Shown here: piece after piece, positions 13,003-14,766 of the stretch
Numbering within the stretch: position 1 is the stretch's first letter
Layout: every line of letters starts with the position of its first letter
Source: Acidobacteriota bacterium
GTDB taxonomy: Bacteria; Acidobacteriota; Polarisedimenticolia; QHYA01
Direction of reading: 5' to 3'
DNA: 14,766 nucleotides
NCBI GenBank assembly: GCA_003223995.1
Contig: QHYA01000003.1
Span: 1 to 14,766, forward strand
Made by a program: the position numbers and the translations under genes
Notes under the pieces: generated by a model
What the model was told of the DNA's origin: nothing
The model's database searches: none
What the model saw: only the letters and a program-made list of their open reading frames with translations

Positions 13003-14259
13003 TCAGGGAAAGATGCCCCGGACCCTCGTCGCTTCCGCGACTCTCCCGACCGCAAGCAGGTAGGCCGCGGTCCGCAGGTCGCAGCGTTGGGTGTCCGCGA
13101 TATTGCGCACGGAGCAGTAGGCGCCCCGCATGATTTCCTCGAGCCGGCTGTTGACCATCTGCTCCGTCCAGAAATAGGAAGCCAGCCCCTGGACCCATTC
13201 GAAGTAGGAAACGACGACCCCTCCGGCATTCGCCAGGATGTCGGGAATCACGACGACCCCGCGCGAGCGCAGGATCTCGTCGGCCTCCACGGTGATCGGG
13301 GCGTTGGCGGCCTCGACCACCAGCTTTGCCTGGACGTGCCGGGCATTGCGCTCGGTGATCTGTCCCCCGAGAGCGGCGGGAACCAGGATGTCACAAGGGC
13401 CGGCCAGCAGTTGCTGGTTGTCGATCTCCTCGCATCCCGGCATTCCGGCAATGGAGCCCCCCGAGGCCGAATAATCAAGAGCGGCCGGCACGTCGATACC
13501 GGAGTCGCTGCGAATTCCCCCGTGAACATCGGATAGGGCGATCAGCCGGAAGCCTTCCTCGTGAAGGATTCGTGCGAGGTTCGAGCCGACGTTGCCGAAC
13601 CCCTGAATGGCGACCCGGATCTCTCCGGCCGGTTTTCCCGGGAAGACCTCCGCCATCGCCTCGTGCAGCGCGCTGAAGACGCCGCGTGAAGTGGCTTCGC
13701 GCCGGCCGAGCGAGCCACCCACAGCGATCGGCTTGCCGGTGACGACACCCAGCATGGAATGACCGACGGTCATGCTGTAGGTGTCGAGGATCCACGCCAT
13801 GACCTGCTCGCTGGTGTTGACATCCGGGGCCGGTATGTCGCGATCGGGGCCGAGGATGATCGACAGCTCCGAAACGAAACGGCGCGTCAGCCGTTCGATC
13901 TCCCCCTTCGACATGACGGAGGGATCGCAGACCACCCCTCCCTTCGCTCCGCCGTAAGGAATGTTGACCACTGCGCACTTCCAGGTCATCAGCGCAGCCA
14001 GCTCCCGGATCTCTTCAGGTGTGACCTGAGGGTGGAAGCGAAGGCCCCCCTTTGCGGGACCGCGAGCGATGTTGTGGTGGACCCGGTAGCCGGTGAAGAC
14101 CCGGTATGTTCCGCTGTCCATCTTGACGGGGATGGAGACGGTCAGCTCGCGCTTCGGGTGGCGAAGGATCTCGACCAGATCCTCCGGCAGGCCGAGCATC
14201 CGTCCCGCGGAAACGAGGAGCGAATCCGCGATACCGAGCGACGGTGTTGCCGGAAGCAT
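13003..14259 (-). CDS. Glutamate dehydrogenase (Glu/Leu/Phe/Val dehydrogenase family)
   Basis: A 418-residue enzyme of normal length for hexameric NAD(P)-dependent glutamate dehydrogenase, which interconverts glutamate with 2-oxoglutarate and ammonia. The substrate-binding region shows GPAKGGLRFHP (Lys70), MTWKCAVVNIPYGGAKGG (Lys94 and catalytic Lys106) and DIPAPDVNT. The nucleotide fold has IQGFGNVGSNLARIL near residue 215. Later conserved segments are VPAALGGQITERNA, VVEAANAPIT and IPDILANAGGVVVSYFEWVQ. The coenzyme preference cannot be fixed from sequence by eye. The ATG at 14259 starts a normal N-terminus. No clear Shine-Dalgarno is present, and a TAGAAT box ends 5 bases before the ATG. 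A symbol such as gdhA is possible, but I leave it blank because family members with other amino-acid substrates look alike. Confidence 0.93.
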   Translation of the reverse strand: MLPATPSLGIADSLLVSAGRMLGLPEDLVEILRHPKRELTVSIPVKMDSGTYRVFTGYRVHHNIARGPAKGGLRFHPQVTPEEIRELAALMTWKCAVVNIPYGGAKGGVVCDPSVMSKGEIERLTRRFVSELSIILGPDRDIPAPDVNTSEQVMAWILDTYSMTVGHSMLGVVTGKPIAVGGSLGRREATSRGVFSALHEAMAEVFPGKPAGEIRVAIQGFGNVGSNLARILHEEGFRLIALSDVHGGIRSDSGIDVPAALDYSASGGSIAGMPGCEEIDNQQLLAGPCDILVPAALGGQITERNARHVQAKLVVEAANAPITVEADEILRSRGVVVIPDILANAGGVVVSYFEWVQGLASYFWTEQMVNSRLEEIMRGAYCSVRNIADTQRCDLRTAAYLLAVGRVAEATRVRGIFP

Positions 14260-14264
14260 CGCTC

Positions 14265-14270
14265 ATTCTA
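14265..14270 (-). promoter_or_regulatory. Candidate -10 box of the glutamate dehydrogenase gene
   Basis: TAGAAT on the minus strand (five of six to TATAAT) ends 5 bases before the ATG at 14259. No clear -35 is seen. The spacing would put the transcription start at or next to the ATG, as in leaderless genes. Confidence 0.35.
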
Positions 14271-14490
14271 CTACGCGCGATCTTTCCGGGGTCTGTGACG
14301 CTGCTCGGGAAGCGCCCTGATCGGAGGCAGGCTTCTCGCGGCAATAGGCCGTTCGCCTCTCTGGCACGTGGTCTACGACGCGAAGCTCGTTGTGGGATCG
14401 CAGGGCAGGCCGTTTCAGTTCAGAAAACAGGTCCTTTTCGATTCAGAAAGACAAAACAAAGCGAAAGCAATGTTTCGATTGATCTTCACT

Positions 14491-14496
14491 TATACT
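14491..14496 (+). promoter_or_regulatory. Candidate -10 box of the right-edge gene
   Basis: TATACT lies within an AT-rich stretch (about 14430-14500) that stands out from the GC-rich surroundings, 31 bases before the proposed TTG start at 14528. No convincing -35 hexamer was found at normal spacing. The rest of the 268-base gap between glutamate dehydrogenase and this gene shows no gene I can support. Confidence 0.35.
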
Positions 14497-14527
14497 GACC
14501 CTCGTTGAGAGTGGGTTCGAGGGAAGG

Positions 14528-14766
14528 TTGATCGCAGAGGCATCTCCCCAAGAATCGATCGAGACCGACCGCGGATGCAACGGGGCGCTCACTCCCGAAG
14601 TGCGCGTCCAGGACCGTGCTCTGCGGGGCGCCATCCGGCTCGGCGTGCGCGTGGACCGGGCTCTGGGGCGGGCGCTGAAGCTGCTGCGGGAGCGGACGCT
14701 CTTCAGACCCCTCGGCTTCGTCCGCATGGCCGACTACGCCCGGGAGGTTGTCGGACTGGGAGTGCG
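14528..14766 (+). CDS. N-terminal part of an unrecognised protein, possibly HNH-endonuclease-like, cut by window edge
   Basis: The frame is open from the stop at 14480-14482 to the right edge. It has no ATG near its start. TTG at 14528 is proposed, with GAGG at 14519-14522 (5-base gap); CTG at 14495 is an alternative. The first 79 residues are visible. Residues 30-79 form a helical stretch with GVRVDRALGRALKLLRERTL, then LFRPLGFVRMADYAREVVGL. The pattern of a helix, then F-x-x-L-G-(F/Y)-x-x-(F/M)-x-x-Y-x-x-E-x-x-G-L resembles the N-terminal part of a group of HNH endonuclease-annotated proteins found in Deltaproteobacteria and relatives. The HNH part would lie outside the window, so the family is a guess. 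Codon use looks coding. Confidence 0.55.
   Translation, partial: MIAEASPQESIETDRGCNGALTPEVRVQDRALRGAIRLGVRVDRALGRALKLLRERTLFRPLGFVRMADYAREVVGLGV

Noticed and set aside
1..14766. A defence island or CRISPR-type system
   Set aside because: No array, Cas, restriction or retron genes were seen. The MNT/HEPN remnant and the macro gene alone do not make a defence system.

Overview
The window is a GC-rich, gene-dense piece of a bacterial chromosome. Signal peptides, a C-terminal aromatic on a predicted outer-membrane barrel, and a periplasmic-type propeller/amidohydrolase pair point to a diderm. The PD40-propeller/amidohydrolase pair, the zinc-finger SpoIIE phosphatase, the M1-like peptidase and the DRG-like TGS GTPase together recall Acidobacteriota or a related soil phylum. 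That is an inference from family memory, not from a marker gene.

Layout, left to right. (1) Positions 1-2075, plus strand: the 3' part of a multi-span membrane protein, a HAD-superfamily hydrolase and a macro-domain protein, closely spaced and probably one operon. (2) 2076-2700: a small MNT-type nucleotidyltransferase followed by a short overlapping frame that looks like the start of a HEPN partner, probably a decayed toxin-antitoxin-type pair. (3) 2648-4578, minus strand: an operon transcribed leftwards with a zinc-finger/SpoIIE-type phosphatase, shikimate kinase and pterin-4a-carbinolamine dehydratase. (4) 4776-5759, plus strand: a TGS-domain GTPase of DRG type, divergent from the phosphatase operon. 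(5) 5872-8271, minus: a secreted M1-like metallopeptidase. (6) 8414-11655, minus: a WD40/PD40 propeller and an amidohydrolase that look like one gene split by a frameshift near 9650. (7) 11881-12774, minus: an outer-membrane barrel-like protein. (8) 13003-14259, minus: glutamate dehydrogenase. (9) 14528 to the right edge, plus: the start of a protein of uncertain family behind an AT-rich promoter-like stretch.

The genes do not form one obvious pathway. Shikimate kinase and carbinolamine dehydratase both touch aromatic amino-acid metabolism. The peptidase, the propeller/amidohydrolase, the barrel protein and glutamate dehydrogenase would suit a life on peptides and amino acids. The HAD, macro and nucleotidyltransferase genes form a possible nucleotide or ADP-ribose metabolism patch.

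Several starts (macro, carbinolamine dehydratase, M1, propeller, barrel) have strong Shine-Dalgarno sites. Three others (phosphatase, GTPase, glutamate dehydrogenase) have a -10-like hexamer only 5-10 bases before ATG and no clear Shine-Dalgarno, which suggests leaderless transcripts. No rRNA, tRNA, CRISPR array or intact insertion sequence was seen. No gap without a gene exceeds 300 bases. I see no clear, complete new defence or secretion system; the most unusual items are the DRG-like GTPase with altered G motifs, the zinc-finger/phosphatase fusion, the split propeller-amidohydrolase and the altered M1 spacing.
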